This document shows positions 9,425 to 19,890 of a DNA stretch of 64,000 nt, piece after piece. The stretch lies in the NCBI GenBank assembly GCA_032622095.1, contig CP136069.1:104560278-104624277 (forward strand), written 5' to 3'. How positions within the stretch are numbered: the first letter of the stretch is position 1; every line of letters starts with the position of its first letter. Below the pieces are notes generated by a model. That model had not been told where the DNA came from. It worked only from the letters and a program-made list of their open reading frames with translations, and did not search any database. The stretch is from Siphonodentalium dalli (lineage: Eukaryota > Mollusca > Scaphopoda > Gadilida > Siphonodentaliidae). The translations under genes were made by a program, and so were the position numbers.

Positions 9425-9463
9425 ACCATATAGTTCAGTGGGCAAGATACCTTTGACGGAGAT

Positions 9464-9787
9464 ACAATATTTTTCTAAATAAGTAAAATATATATCTCCT
9501 AGAAGTATCTTGCCCACTGAGCTCCCTCCCAGGGTTTCGCACCCACCCACCCCGCTCACGAGGAATGTCCTAATGGGGAAAAAGTGAGAATAACGATTTG
9601 GCGTCGAGTTTAAATGGACATTGGGAGATGACGTCATCAGAGGTTACCGGTCAGGAAACAGGATAAAATGTACCACAGAATTTTCGTTTGTTAACCCTTC
9701 CTTGTTAATATTGTGGATATACCATATAGTTCAGTGGGCAAGATACTTCTAGGAGATATATATTTTACTTGTTTAGAAAAATATTGT
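9464..9787. mobile_element. MITE-like derivative of the GTATCTTGCCC TIR family
   Basis: About 324 bp. The left arm (9464-9527) and right arm (9727-9787) are inverted copies that include TATCTCCTAGAA and GTATCTTGCCCACTGA. The loop holds 9575-9746, the inverted counterpart of 1831-2019. It reads as an internally deleted member of the family that bounds 1816-9465. It also carries TGACGTCA. No coding capacity. Confidence 0.65.
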
Positions 9788-9950
9788 TTCCTTCTTAATA
9801 TGCTTCCTTCACAAGGACCATCATGTCTATTTTATAAAAAGGCGCTTGTGAGATTGGAAATTTCCAACAATTGGGAAAGTTTGAGATGTCAATTGTGTAA
9901 TTCCAACCTAAGACTTGGGAGTCTGGAGCCCAGTCGGGAGGGGACTTGTT

Positions 9951-9976
9951 GGGGGGGGGGGGGGGGGGGGGGGGGG
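9951..9976. repeat. Homopolymer G run (about 26)
   Basis: A long G tract at the edge of the dispersed repeat that follows; run length may be unreliable in assembly. Confidence 0.7.
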
Positions 9977-10135
9977 TAGTGTAGAGTTGGTAATTTGGCC
10001 ACATATCCTGTTTAGATCTACTTCTTTTAAAGTGATTATGAAAAGTTCTGACTGTTGTGGTCTCCAGAGTCCCAGTGTTTGCAGTCTGGTGAGCGACCCC
10101 ACAGTCATTGACTGTCTTGTTATATTGCCATTTTG
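9977..10135. repeat. Dispersed repeat D with palindrome ACAGTCATTGACTGT
   Basis: Shares a stretch with about 48640-48875 and 53480-53895. The order is a TGACT/TAACT...GTGGTCTCCAGAGTCCC-type block, then CAGTCTGGTGAG, then ACAGTCATTGACTGTCTTGTT at the end. The 15-bp palindrome is kept in all three copies. Here it abuts the transposase remnant, apparently replacing its 5' part. Confidence 0.65.
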
Positions 10136-10140
10136 ATTCT

Positions 10141-10731
10141 ATGAGAGATGTGATGTTTCCAGATAGGAATATTCTGAAAAAGTCTGTGCCAAAATCACAG
10201 AAAGGATTCAAGAATGTACGGTGTTCCATTGACTGCACTGAATTATATGTGCAGATGCCAAGAAATCTGGCAAGACAAAGTAATTTGTTTTCAAATTATA
10301 AACATCACCATACATTCAAATGCCTGATAGCTGTGGCCCCTAATGGAACAGCAGTGTTCGTGTCTGATCTTTATGAAGGAGCTATGAGTTACCGAGACAT
10401 ATTTCAGAAATGTGGAATTTTGAACCATCTCCATCCAGGTGATCTTATCCTGGTGGACAGGGGTTTTACTGTGGAGGATATACTGATGTCACGTCAAGTG
10501 CATATGAACATACCTCCATTTTTGATGGGTCATGATAAACTCACTGCTCAGGAGGAACTTCTGACCAGGAAGATCACTAAAGCACGAATACATGTTGAGA
10601 GGTTCAATGAACGAATCAAAAAGTTTCGTCTAATATCTGGCATCATGCCACTCAGTATGACACCGATGGCAACTCAAGTTGTTTTTATTGCCTGTTGTCT
10701 TGTAAACTTTCAAGACCAGTTGGCCAAGTAG
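10141..10731 (+). pseudogene. ISL2EU/Harbinger-type DDE transposase, 5'-truncated
   Basis: 196 codons from an internal ATG. It matches the catalytic DDE_Tnp_4 domain found in ISL2EU (IS4EU) and Harbinger-type transposases. The catalytic triad is visible: Asp in CSIDCTELYV (about residue 31), Asp in LILVDRGF (about 108) and Glu in ARIHVERF (about 154). The PPFLMG and CCLVNFQ blocks near the end are also typical. The N-terminal helix-turn-helix and any THAP-like region are missing. Upstream sequence is an unrelated dispersed repeat, so this is a truncated copy even though the remaining frame is intact. It faces the minus-strand YqaJ-type gene at 11342-12569, the partner expected in this transposon group. 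Confidence 0.85.
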
Positions 10732-11341
10732 ATTACTGCATATACCGTACTATTACTATGTGTATATTGTACTAATTCTCCACTATAAATCTCAATCTCA
10801 AATTGGCACATAACTTTAAAGTCTCAAATTAAGCCTAATAATTACTTGTTTTCACTGTGACAGACATTCATCCACACAAACGCTCTCTATTTTACCATAT
10901 CAGACCATATATTACAATGAACCCTCATCTTTATGGCTATATAGCAAAGGGACCTTTTGATAACTCGAGGCAATAATTTCTGTAACTTAAATAGATCATA
11001 AAGGCATATATAGTGCGTATAGCATTATTCATGTATATGTTCAAATATCAGACGTGATGTTGTATTTATCCATCTTTATATAAAAAACAATTACACCACA
11101 ATACAATGTACGTGTAGGACTTAATTACTAGTTTTAATATGAGACTATAAGAATATGTGCCACTTTAAGTTTAATGTACTGTACTGTTGAATAGAATGAA
11201 TGCACAAACATATCAATGATAGAATGCTCAATGGTAACTTAGTTCATGTTATTATTCTGACAGTATGAAAGGCATCAGTCCCCTTGGTACTCTTTTTTCG
11301 AACACTTCAGGGGCAACAACAGATTTCCATAATTTTATATT
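10732..11341. other. Spacer between converging transposon genes, no gene seen
   Basis: AT-rich DNA without credible frames. It lies between the 3' ends of the two ISL2EU-type genes and is presumably their shared 3' region. Confidence 0.6.
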
Positions 11342-12569
11342 TCAAGTAAATAAATCACGAATACAGTTGTGATTTGGGTGTATTCTTTGAACAGAAGGGG
11401 GTCCTTTTGATGAAAATAGAACAAAATCACACCAGTCGAATCCTGTGACCCCCAACTGGACTTTAATCTGGTGGTAATATGAATGAGATTCCTTAAGAAT
11501 CAGCTTGTCCTCATCAATCCTGAAGCATGATTTCTTTATCGCAGGATCATTTGAATTTTTCAGTTCATCAACTGTGTACTTTTCCAGCAACTTTAAACAC
11601 CAGATGCCACATATTGTCTTCCTCTCATCAACTGCTTCTCCGTTATTGAGGCACCGAATTCATCACTGTCAGCCCCATCATCAGGCAGATTTGGCATTGA
11701 CTCCACAAGCCAAAAATACACATGACCATAATTAAATAATGGCAGCAGAGCATCGGCATGGAATTCTTTCCAGCCTGTGATTGGCAAAACTGTTGCCACG
11801 GCATTATTATCATTACTACTGATGTCCTTGATTCTCTTATCATACCATTTCCCTTTATCGATTTTAACGTCAATCACTTTGCACATCACTCTAGCTTCTT
11901 GACATCTGAAACATAAGAATATAACATCATGAGTCATTGAGTATTAAAGTAAGAATAATATATACAGCCTCAATGCCAATTTAGCACATGATATATATAC
12001 TTTTTTTACATTTACATTTCTCCCAACTAGTCTGGACTACATGTAATAATATTGATAAATGTCATGATATTACCATCATAAGAAACACAAACATTGTAAT
12101 ACTCCAGAAACCATTGACCATGAATGGTTTGATTCCAGCTCGAAAGGCTAAAGCTAAACAACAACAAACAAACAAAAAACTTTGCCAGTGTTTACAAACT
12201 TACAAAGCAAATAGCAAAAACAAAACAGAAGAAAATATGCCACGTAATGGGTTAATAGATACACGATCGGGGCAGTAATAAAATTATAATCAATTCATTC
12301 ATTGTCGAATATTAGTTAACTATCCGCAAACTTGGTAATAAAGTGATTTTAAAACAGTTTAGATCGTTCGAGTGTACAACAACTGAACGAGGAAGTAAAT
12401 GAAAACAAACTCACCGGTTGATAAGTTCCGATCGGTTTCCACTTAATTTCAATCCTCTACATGCCAACCATCGCTTCAATTGGACGCTGGTGTATTGGCT
12501 GAAAATTCCTTTCAGTTTGGCACCAGGTACTTCTTCTTCGGAAATGTTTATACACGTAAATTCAGACAT
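11342..12569 (-). pseudogene. ISL2EU partner gene: SAP, SWIM-associated and YqaJ-type nuclease relic
   Basis: Two exons can be joined. Exon 1 (12569 down to 12415) starts at an ATG and encodes MSEFT... with a SAP-like DNA-binding motif (TSVQLKRWLACRGLKLSG). It ends at a consensus donor (CCG|GTGAGT). Exon 2 begins at 11905 after TTTCAG, and the junction codon restores frame. It carries the GKWYDKRI, ITGWKEF and GHVYFWLVES blocks typical of the accessory protein of ISL2EU transposons. After GRQYVASGV the frame stops at 11593. A second frame, 11590-11342, resumes with the end of a YqaJ-type nuclease (SYYHQIKVQLGVTG, WCDFVLFSSKG, VQRIHPNHN). The SWIM region and the nuclease core between them are deleted, so the gene is dead. 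Confidence 0.75.
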
Positions 12570-13344
12570 TTTTGTGACAAAGAATTGCGAACAATGAAAC
12601 TCTGTCAAAAGACAGCTTGGTCGACTTCCGGCTATAGCAGACACATCTCATCAATATTCATGAGTTGTGACGTATCGAGTGCGCTGTGCTATTGATGTCA
12701 AACCAGAAGACATTTCCTTTATATTGAGTTCTTTCACGATCGATTAGGGTCGATGGCAGATATCAGAGGTCTTTTGCATGGTGTATTTGAAATATTTTAC
12801 TTGAACATATGGATATGTAGCAATCTCTAATATTGTAGTAATTTTGGAGATTATATTCAAAAAGTTTTTAATTATGTCTGTTTAGAATCCCGCCGAGATC
12901 ACAACAACATGACGGCATTCGTAGTTACAACCGGAAATAATATTCCGATTCTCTGACATAACCTGATTTCTCAAAGTAAATTTGTTCAATAAAAGCAGAA
13001 AATTCCGCTTTGATTCATCAATGTGGAATTACAATGTTCGAGTTCTCAAATTAAACAATTGTGAAACTTAATGAATATGTTTCACAACATTTTTTGTGTG
13101 GAGAGGTTCACCTAATCTGGATACAAATTTTGTCTTTGTCGCAACCACCATACCAGTTTAATAGGTACCACGTGTTTCTGTTTTGTTTGTTTTCATTTTG
13201 TCAACCAAAACGAGTATTCTATGTCAACATTTTGTAATATACAGGAAGTAAGGATGTAAATATGTGCCTTCATTATATTTTTGGTGAATAAAAAATATTT
13301 GATTTAAATAGTTTTTCTTCATGGCCAGAATGACAATGGAACTA
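12570..13344. other. No gene seen
   Basis: AT-rich intronic DNA. The right terminus of the ISL2EU remnant should lie here, but no inverted repeat with the left side was recognised. Confidence 0.5.
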
Positions 13345-13570
13345 GACAGGAAAAACATCCCAATTACACAACTGTTACTCTGAGATTTTGCTTATCCTTG
13401 CCCATTTAGGACTGGGAAAATAAGTTTATATTGCACTATTTGAAAATATAAAATCGCCACCTAAGAAATATTACATAAACCAACATAAATATCAATTTCA
13501 AGTGTCCAGTTGATACATAGATTGTCCTCGCAGCCCAGCATTACCCAGTCAACAAGGAAGCGTCTCTGAC
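13345..13570 (+). repeat. Inverted-repeat arm (left), pairs with 17490-17700
   Basis: The segment containing ACTCTGAGATTTTGCTTATC, TTATATTGCACTATTTG and ATCTCAATTTCAAG-type blocks is found reverse-complemented at 17490-17700, at roughly 75-80% identity by eye. The two arms bracket a Mutator-like element and GAK exon 1. Confidence 0.7.
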
Positions 13571-13688
13571 AACAAATTTCATCTTCATCGGAAAAAAATG
13601 TTTCTGGAATTTCGAGACCCATAAATTGCTAGAAGACCCTGGAATTAATTCATCTTGAATGTGTTCCCGAACCCTGCAATTTCATATA

Positions 13689-16282
13689 TAGCCCAAGTCT
13701 TCTCGTACTAAAACCAGCTAAGATATTGGGTTGGCTAGATGCTGGATTTTAGTCCGAGATTGTCCCGTATGGTCTCTTATGACACGACTTACGCCCAAGG
13801 TTTGTGGCGGGTATTTGTTGTGTATTTTACTCGATTTACCTAGCAAATCAATATGTGATGCTATATACATCGGAAAGAGTGACATCTTATGGTAATAATG
13901 GTGTATAATAATCTAACATAAAATATTCCGGTTGATTGCCACAAACATCGCTTTTTATGTTTACCCATACCATGTATGGTAAACATAGTGTCGTTGTCCG
14001 GATTGACCACTCGTCGTTCGTCCGTCCGTCCGTCCGTCTGTCCGTCCGTCCGTCCGTCTGTCCGTCCGTAGACACTTCACGTGTAATGCGATAACTCAAA
14101 CATTTTCTATCCAATCAGAAGCAAATTGTGTATATGGGTATATCAGCCCAAAATACAGATCGAGTTCGAATTTGGGTTTGATCCGAGTTTTTGTTACAGA
14201 GTTATGGCCCTTTTTCGACTTAGAATTCACACATTCTGCCATAACTCAAACATTTTTTATCTGATTGGAACCAAATTTGGTATGTGAGTTTCACAGCCCA
14301 AAATACAGATCTAGTTCGAATATGGGTTTGATCCGATTTATTTTAAAGGAGTTATGACCATTTAAAAAAAAAAAAATTGAAAAAAAAAATCGATTTAATT
14401 TTTTTTTTTTTCAACTTTTATAATAATAATAAAAAAAATGTCATTGACATTGTCATTTGTTTTCATTTAGATATTGATGATTATGATACAAGTTGATAAA
14501 AAGATTTCCAATGTGTCCCTTTAATTTTTTAATTAATTCACCAATTGCATTTGGACTACTTAGCTATTGATAAAGCTATATTATTTTCTGATGTCTCTTA
14601 TGCCAATGTGCAAATAATCTGATAAAGAAGGCTATGGTATCTAATTTAAAATAAGATTCAACAATAAACATCACATGATATTAACAGTAGACTTGGACAT
14701 CTGTGCTGCAGAGTTATATCTTCAGATGGTCTGATATCATTATAATTGTTATTGGTTTAATAGAGGTCAGTGTTCAACATAAACAATTCCTGTGATTTTT
14801 TGACAGCTGTGCTATATATTTGATATTAATGGGTCAGTGGTGAGGTTGCTTATCTGTATACTAGGACACATTATTATTGTAAACTTAAATTGGACTCTCT
14901 TAACCCAAGTATTCCATGTCCAGGTCACACCTACACATTTAACCCACGGACTTGCTGGCTGTGGTGGTTTAGCATTACAGATCCTGTACCAGTGCATTCT
15001 CTTATATAAATGCCAGTGACCCATAAATTCCAATAATTTGTGTTATGTACATTTGTCTATAATAGTACATAACAGTATACTCTATAATTCAACACCAAAA
15101 CTCTCATTTATCCGATCATATTAAATTTTTATCGCCAAGGGATGGGTTAACATCTGCCGATCGTGATCGGCCTCTCGTTTTCTCTGTTTGTTTACGTTTT
15201 AACTGAAAGCCGAAGTGGTCCGAATAACTTCGGTATAATCCGGAGTTTGTTTGGGTATACTAGTTTCCATTTCTATATATAGCGTGGGGTTTTCCGAACA
15301 AAATGGCGAAAACCGATCGCCCCAAAGTCCAGTTTCCTATGTGCTTTGAGAACAATTCCCGCACTAAAAACTTAATAACATAATGGAGGATCAGAACGGT
15401 AGTTTTGTTGACAATTTTCGCAAGCAACTTGTCAAATTGGAGCAAATTAGAACTCTTTTGTCTGACTTGCCATGTGTGTGATTTTCGTCCATGTGCATTT
15501 TGACTTTTGTGTTGATAAAATAATCGGAGAACCGAATCACACAGTTTCGAAATATAGTTCTTCCGTTTTAGTGGGACTTTTCAAACTTAAGGTTCAAAAT
15601 TTATACAAATTTTGTTTGATTTTTTGTGTGCTTAACAAGAGCAGTATATTGCTCTGTTCGCTTAGTATATATCTTAATTTCGCGGAAGTCCACCAAATGT
15701 TGGTGAAATGAAGCGCCATATTTATTGTAATGCTCGTTGTGTTTACACTGTTTTAAACTTTGAGGGTTGTAATTCCCGTAATTTATTTAATGTATTACAT
15801 TTATATCTTCAATGTTTACTTGATCTATTTATTTTTTATTTATTGACACACATAATTACGATTACAATGGAGAATTCATCGTAATTTGCGTGGTTAGTCG
15901 AAAATCTACGGAATATTTACAACGGAAAATGCCGAACACAGTTCGCGAGGTCAACTGAGTTCGCATACTTTAAAAAGTTTGTAAACAGTGCGGTAATTGT
16001 CTCTTTTTCACATTAAATTACCGCTTTCAATTCACAACTAAATTACCGCTTTCAATTCACAACTGATGTGGGTTTCAGATCAAATAGCATGTCTTCTGCA
16101 GAAAATATCCGTTTATTGTCGCAATTGTGATATTTTATTTCATATAATTGTGGTTTTATTTGAGCTGGTCATTAACGCTTAACTCGTGCCATAAGAAGGC
16201 ATAGGGCGCGATCTCGGACTAAAATCCAGCATCTAGCCAACCCAATATCTTAGCTGGTTTTAGTACGAGAAGACTTGGACTA
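13689..16282. mobile_element. Mutator-like non-autonomous element, copy 1
   Basis: Bounded by inverted repeats of about 65 bp that begin TAGCCCAAGTCTTCTCGTAC on the left and read as TAGTCCAAGTCTTCTCGTAC on the reverse right. It is flanked by a perfect 9-bp duplication TTTCATATA (13680-13688 and 16283-16291). A 9-bp duplication with long TIRs is the Mutator (MULE) signature. A family B element (13952-15177) has inserted into it; without that the unit is about 1.37 kb, like copy 2. No transposase is visible. A short open segment starting MEDQNGSFVDNFRKQLVK is shared by the copies but is not a recognised protein. Confidence 0.85.
13952..15177 (+). mobile_element. Family B element, complete copy inside Mutator-like copy 1
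   Basis: Starts TTTTATGTTTACCC with an imperfect palindrome around CATACCATGTATGG. Next come a (GTCC)n/(GTCT)n microsatellite (14008-14070) and about 150-bp monomers (AACTCAAACATTTT, CAAATTTGGTATGTGAG, GGGTTTGATCCGA, GAGTTATGGCCC). It ends in ATCGCCAAGG, a hairpin GCCGATCGTGATCGGC and CTCTCG. Comparison with Mutator copies 2 and 3, which lack it, gives the empty site: it went in immediately before a T run with no unambiguous target duplication. Confidence 0.8.
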
Positions 16283-16399
16283 TTTCATATAATGACCTAA
16301 TTCAGTACTGATAATAATGTGTTTTTGGTGATTCATTAGCCTTATTTTAATATAATAAATTCCTGGGAGGTAATTTCAAAACTCGTGCACTTGTCCTCA

Positions 16400-16860
16400 T
16401 TTTTATGCGCCTGTTTGAAAAAAACAGCTGTATTATGTGATTGGTCTGTCTGTCCTGTCCGTCTGTCCATGAAGCCATCCGTCTGTCCATTAACAGTCTT
16501 GGTTTCCAGATAATAACTTTAGTTTGGGTTATTTTATTGGAACTAAATTTGGTATGTGAGTTTTCCAGACCAAAATACAAGTCAAGCTTGAATATGGGTT
16601 TGATCCGTATATTTTTTACTGACTTATGGCTCTTTTCGACTTAGAATTTTCAATATTTGAGGTTTCTGGATGATAACTTTAGTTTGGTTTATTTTATCGG
16701 AACCAAATTTGGTATGTGAGTTTTCCAGACCAAAATACAGGTCAAGTTCGAGGATTCGGTCCAAATATTTTTTACTGACTTATGGCTCTTTTCGACAATT
16801 TATTGTAACTGCCATTGTTTGTTTTTTTTTCAGTTCATAAAAACACATATATGCATATTT
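16400..16860 (+). repeat. Family B-type fragment
   Basis: GTCT/GTCC-rich stretch followed by two monomers with GGAACCAAATTTGGTATGTG, CAGACCAAAATACA and TTATGGCTCTTTTCGAC. The start palindrome and the terminal hairpin are missing. It lies about 100 bp upstream of GAK exon 1. Confidence 0.7.
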
Positions 16861-16960
16861 TGCCATGCCTAGCGTAGCTCTTGTTAAAACTGTTTTGACA
16901 TATCAAATTAATATTGTTGAGTTTTTTTGACAATTAACCAACTGAGAAATTTATTTACAG

Positions 16961-17157
16961 GTATGACTTGGACCAGCTTGATAGCATAGACAAATATCCA
17001 GACCCATTCAGTATTTCGTTAGAGGTCAATGTTCCAGTAAAAGACCGACCAAAGGGTGATGTAAAATTTCCATGGGATAACTTCAGCCCAGAGAACATTA
17101 GCCCGAAACTGTTATTTTCTGATAAAGAAGAAATGTATCTGTTTGGAACAGAATTTG
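16961..17157 (+). CDS. GAK/auxilin exon: end of PTEN-like C2 domain
   Basis: Cyclin-G-associated kinase (auxilin family) uncoats clathrin vesicles together with Hsc70. This 197-nt exon follows an acceptor TTATTTACAG and ends at donor G|GTTAGT. It encodes YDLDQLDSIDKYPDPF... and continues SLEVNVPVKDRP, FPWDNFSPENISPKLLFS and KEEMYLFGTEFG. That is the YDLD...KYPD.F...LEV.V...DRP pattern and the SPK(L/I)LFS motif seen at the C2-domain end of GAK. It starts with the last base of a codon and ends after the first base, which fits exon 25759-26832 exactly (joining codon GGA). The C2-domain exons before it are not visible in the 16.9 kb upstream. Confidence 0.88.
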
Positions 17158-17489
17158 GTTAGTATTCTACAGACCTTAAAAGCTAGTTGTAAGTGCTGAG
17201 GCGATTTGCTCATAATGAGGGTGAACCCATCACCTCTGCATCCAGGTCTGCCGTCATAACGGCATTTGTCGGCGTCCAGGTCTGCCATCAGAACGGCATT
17301 TGTCTGCAGTAAAAAACGTATATTGTTACTCTCTGTTTGGCACCTTATTTCAGCGTTTTTAGCAAATCAAAGACCAACATTATTAGTATCAATAGAAAGC
17401 TGAGATCATAATATAGCTATTTTTCACCATGTAAACATTTTCAAGATAGCTTGTATTCCAACAACAAAATCTTCGCGTTTTCGTGTCAT

Positions 17490-17700
17490 AGACTTGTTGA
17501 CTGCGTTCTGTAAGGTCGCAAGGGCAAACTATGTGGAATCCGACAACTTGAAATTGAGATTTATATTGGATTATGTATTATTTCTTAGATTTTGATTTTT
17601 GATTTCCAAATAGTGCAATATAAATATATTTTTCCCAGCCCTAAATCGGTCACAGATAAGCAAAATCTCAGTATAACGTTTGCGTAATTGGGATATTTTC
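17490..17700 (-). repeat. Inverted-repeat arm (right), pairs with 13345-13570
   Basis: Reverse complement of the left arm, with CAAATAGTGCAATATAAA and GATAAGCAAAATCTCAGTAT as landmarks. It lies about 330 bp downstream of GAK exon 1. Confidence 0.7.
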
Positions 17701-18054
17701 CCTGTTCATTTGTAACAAGTCACATGACGATAACAAATATTAATATTTTAATTTGTTTATATTAACTAAAAAATATAAGTGAGTTCAATCATTTATATCG
17801 AATATTTAAAATATATTATTTAAAATGTATCGGATAACAATGCGATGAACAAATTAGAAGCTTCCAAGGAAACAGCACGTTTACCAATTTCTGAACACGT
17901 GCTTCCATCAACGCTGGGCGTGAATTTCAATTTTTTAATTATCAATAATTTTTCAAGAGATAGTCCTCATTTCACTATCAGTTTTATATGTCCTTTAATA
18001 CAAGTTGAACATGTACCGAACAATATTTCGATTTGATTAACTATGTACACTCAT
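17701..18054. other. No gene seen
   Basis: AT-rich intron sequence between two repeat arms. A 63-codon frame here has no recognisable content. Confidence 0.5.
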
Positions 18055-19890
18055 TGTGTTATGACACTAACTGTGATCGAGATTGCATCATCATTACATC
18101 AAGGTCAAGGTAACGCCTTGATGTGATTTATTTTTAGTAAATTTCGTCATCATTGTTCAACAGGTTGTCTTGCTAACTCTTATTAAGTTTGGCATCTCAT
18201 ATATTCACGAAGAGAAAGTACTTTTATCGACCTTAATGGTCATTCAATTTTTTTCAAATGACAATATGAGATGCACATGATCTGCGCATGTAATATATAA
18301 GTAGAGCTGGGACGGTTATGGGTTTTTCGTGACCGGTTATGAACGGCAAAAAACCGCGATTAACCGGTTAACCACATATTATAGGTACTATTATGGGTGG
18401 GTAAGCCCAGTATGCAGAACGGCGATGATTGTGATGCTCACTGACATGGTACGTTTGAGAACGGCTCCTGCCCATTATACAAAGAAGTTGTCACCCATGA
18501 CACACATAATCACATATCTAATTAAGTACTGTATACACCCCGTCAGTAAGCCCAGGGGGCACGTGCACGTTTTTGTCAAAAAAGTGGGTACTGCATGGGC
18601 TTACTCACGGGGATCCCCCCGTGCAAAATCTCAGTTAGCCTTGAGATGCTGGTTTACCATCGTATTTTATACTGATACCAAGAGTAGTTGCGTTATATTA
18701 TTTATATAAAGAGAATGATGCGTTTTATTAAGATAAAATCATATAATAACAAGATACAGATGTCGACAGGTAAAACAAAAAATACAATTTATACGTTGTA
18801 AACATGCGTATGGAACGGTTAATAGCGCACATAAATAGCACAAAGTTCAAACAACAAAGTTCAGAAGACGACAAGTCCATCGTCGTCGAAACCATCGAAC
18901 TCCAGGTCGTCGTCGTCAGAATCTTCCTAGAAGAAGAAAAAATTTATGAATTTCGCGGTAATCGACGAAACGTATTATGTACGTTCTGCAACAAGAACAA
19001 TAACTCTATAAATTCGACGTGGATTAATATTCGAATGGAAAAACTCATTATCTGATACTATTTTAAATGTAATGGTTCAAAAATGATTTAATATAAATAT
19101 TAGCTGCTCTGATATATATATTGCCTCATGTTAAAATGAAATAATCCAAGATTAATTAACGGAAATTGAGCCACAAAGATTGTAAACGAATTAACACCAG
19201 AGAACGTGGCAACTTTTAACAGTATATCATAGAAAGCAGGACTGCTCGTGGAAATTATTGGGCTCAATTTATATTTTCTTGGGATCAATTTGAAAACACA
19301 ATAGTTGTGTAATGAGTTCACACCCAAATTTAGTTGGAGTAATGCTAATTAAATGCTAATTAATCAAGCCTTCAAAGAGCCGACACACCGCGTTTGATGT
19401 TGTTCCGTCAATCTCGGATTCATTTTAATTGACGGAGACAGATTAACCCTCTTATAGCCAGTTATAGCTGACCATCACAGTGATCATACACTATAATAGT
19501 GATGTTACGGTTAACTGACCACGGCAAATCCGTGACCGGTCACGGCCATAGTTGGTGGTTAACCGGTTAACCGCATAACCGTCCCAGCTCTATATATAAG
19601 ATATATCGTAATTAACTGGGTCAAGTTCAAAGTATGTATGCATTACGTTCGTGAGGTACACGGAAGGAGTTGTTGTTAGCTCTGAATATATTGTTCTTGT
19701 GTGATTACTAAAGTTCATTTTCACTGCACATTAACTTACGGATATCCACTGGTAAATTCGCCAAATTCTGATGTGAAAAATCACAGAATGACTATGTAAA
19801 ATTTGGTTTATGTTTTATTTGAAATGCTTATGTCAATGTGGTGAAAACGCATAAAACGTGGCATGCCGTTTTCAAAAATAATGGTTGAAC
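18055..19890 (+). repeat. Large inverted-repeat arm (left), split by a hAT-like element
   Basis: 18055-18301 and 19593-19890 together match the reverse complement of 24345-24880. Landmarks are CATCAAGGTCAAGGTAAC, TTTCGTCATC, GTTCTTGTGTGATTACTAA and AAATTCGCCAAATT. The hAT-like insertion at 18302-19592 interrupts the arm. A further diverged direct copy is at about 20600-20960. Confidence 0.7.
18302..19592. mobile_element. hAT-like non-autonomous element
   Basis: 1291 bp with 19-bp perfect terminal inverted repeats TAGAGCTGGGACGGTTATG and a perfect 8-bp duplication TATATAAG (18294-18301 and 19593-19600). The 8-bp duplication is diagnostic of hAT. The subterminal regions hold repeated AACCGGTTAACC palindromes and GTGACCGGT(C/T)A blocks. 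No transposase is present. Internally 18500-18630 shares a CCCCGTCAGTAAGCCCA segment with the reverse strand near 47860. Confidence 0.85.

Larger units (their letters stand above)
1816..9465. mobile_element. DNA element with 44-bp perfect terminal inverted repeats, superfamily unknown
   Basis: The left end 1816-1859 is a perfect inverted match of 9422-9465. The shared core is GTATCTTGCCCACTGA followed by ACTATATGGTATA. Left of the BEL/Pao insertion the interior is about 3.8 kb without a recognisable transposase. The BEL/Pao element at 5643-9419 sits immediately inside the right arm, so this element is the older of the two. A related short derivative lies next door at 9464-9787. No target duplication could be defined at the outer ends. 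The TIR family has not been assigned to a superfamily. Confidence 0.6.

Noticed and set aside
14008-14070. CRISPR array or regulatory array from GTCC repeats
   Set aside because: It is a simple microsatellite inside an animal transposon; there are no unique spacers and no cas genes.
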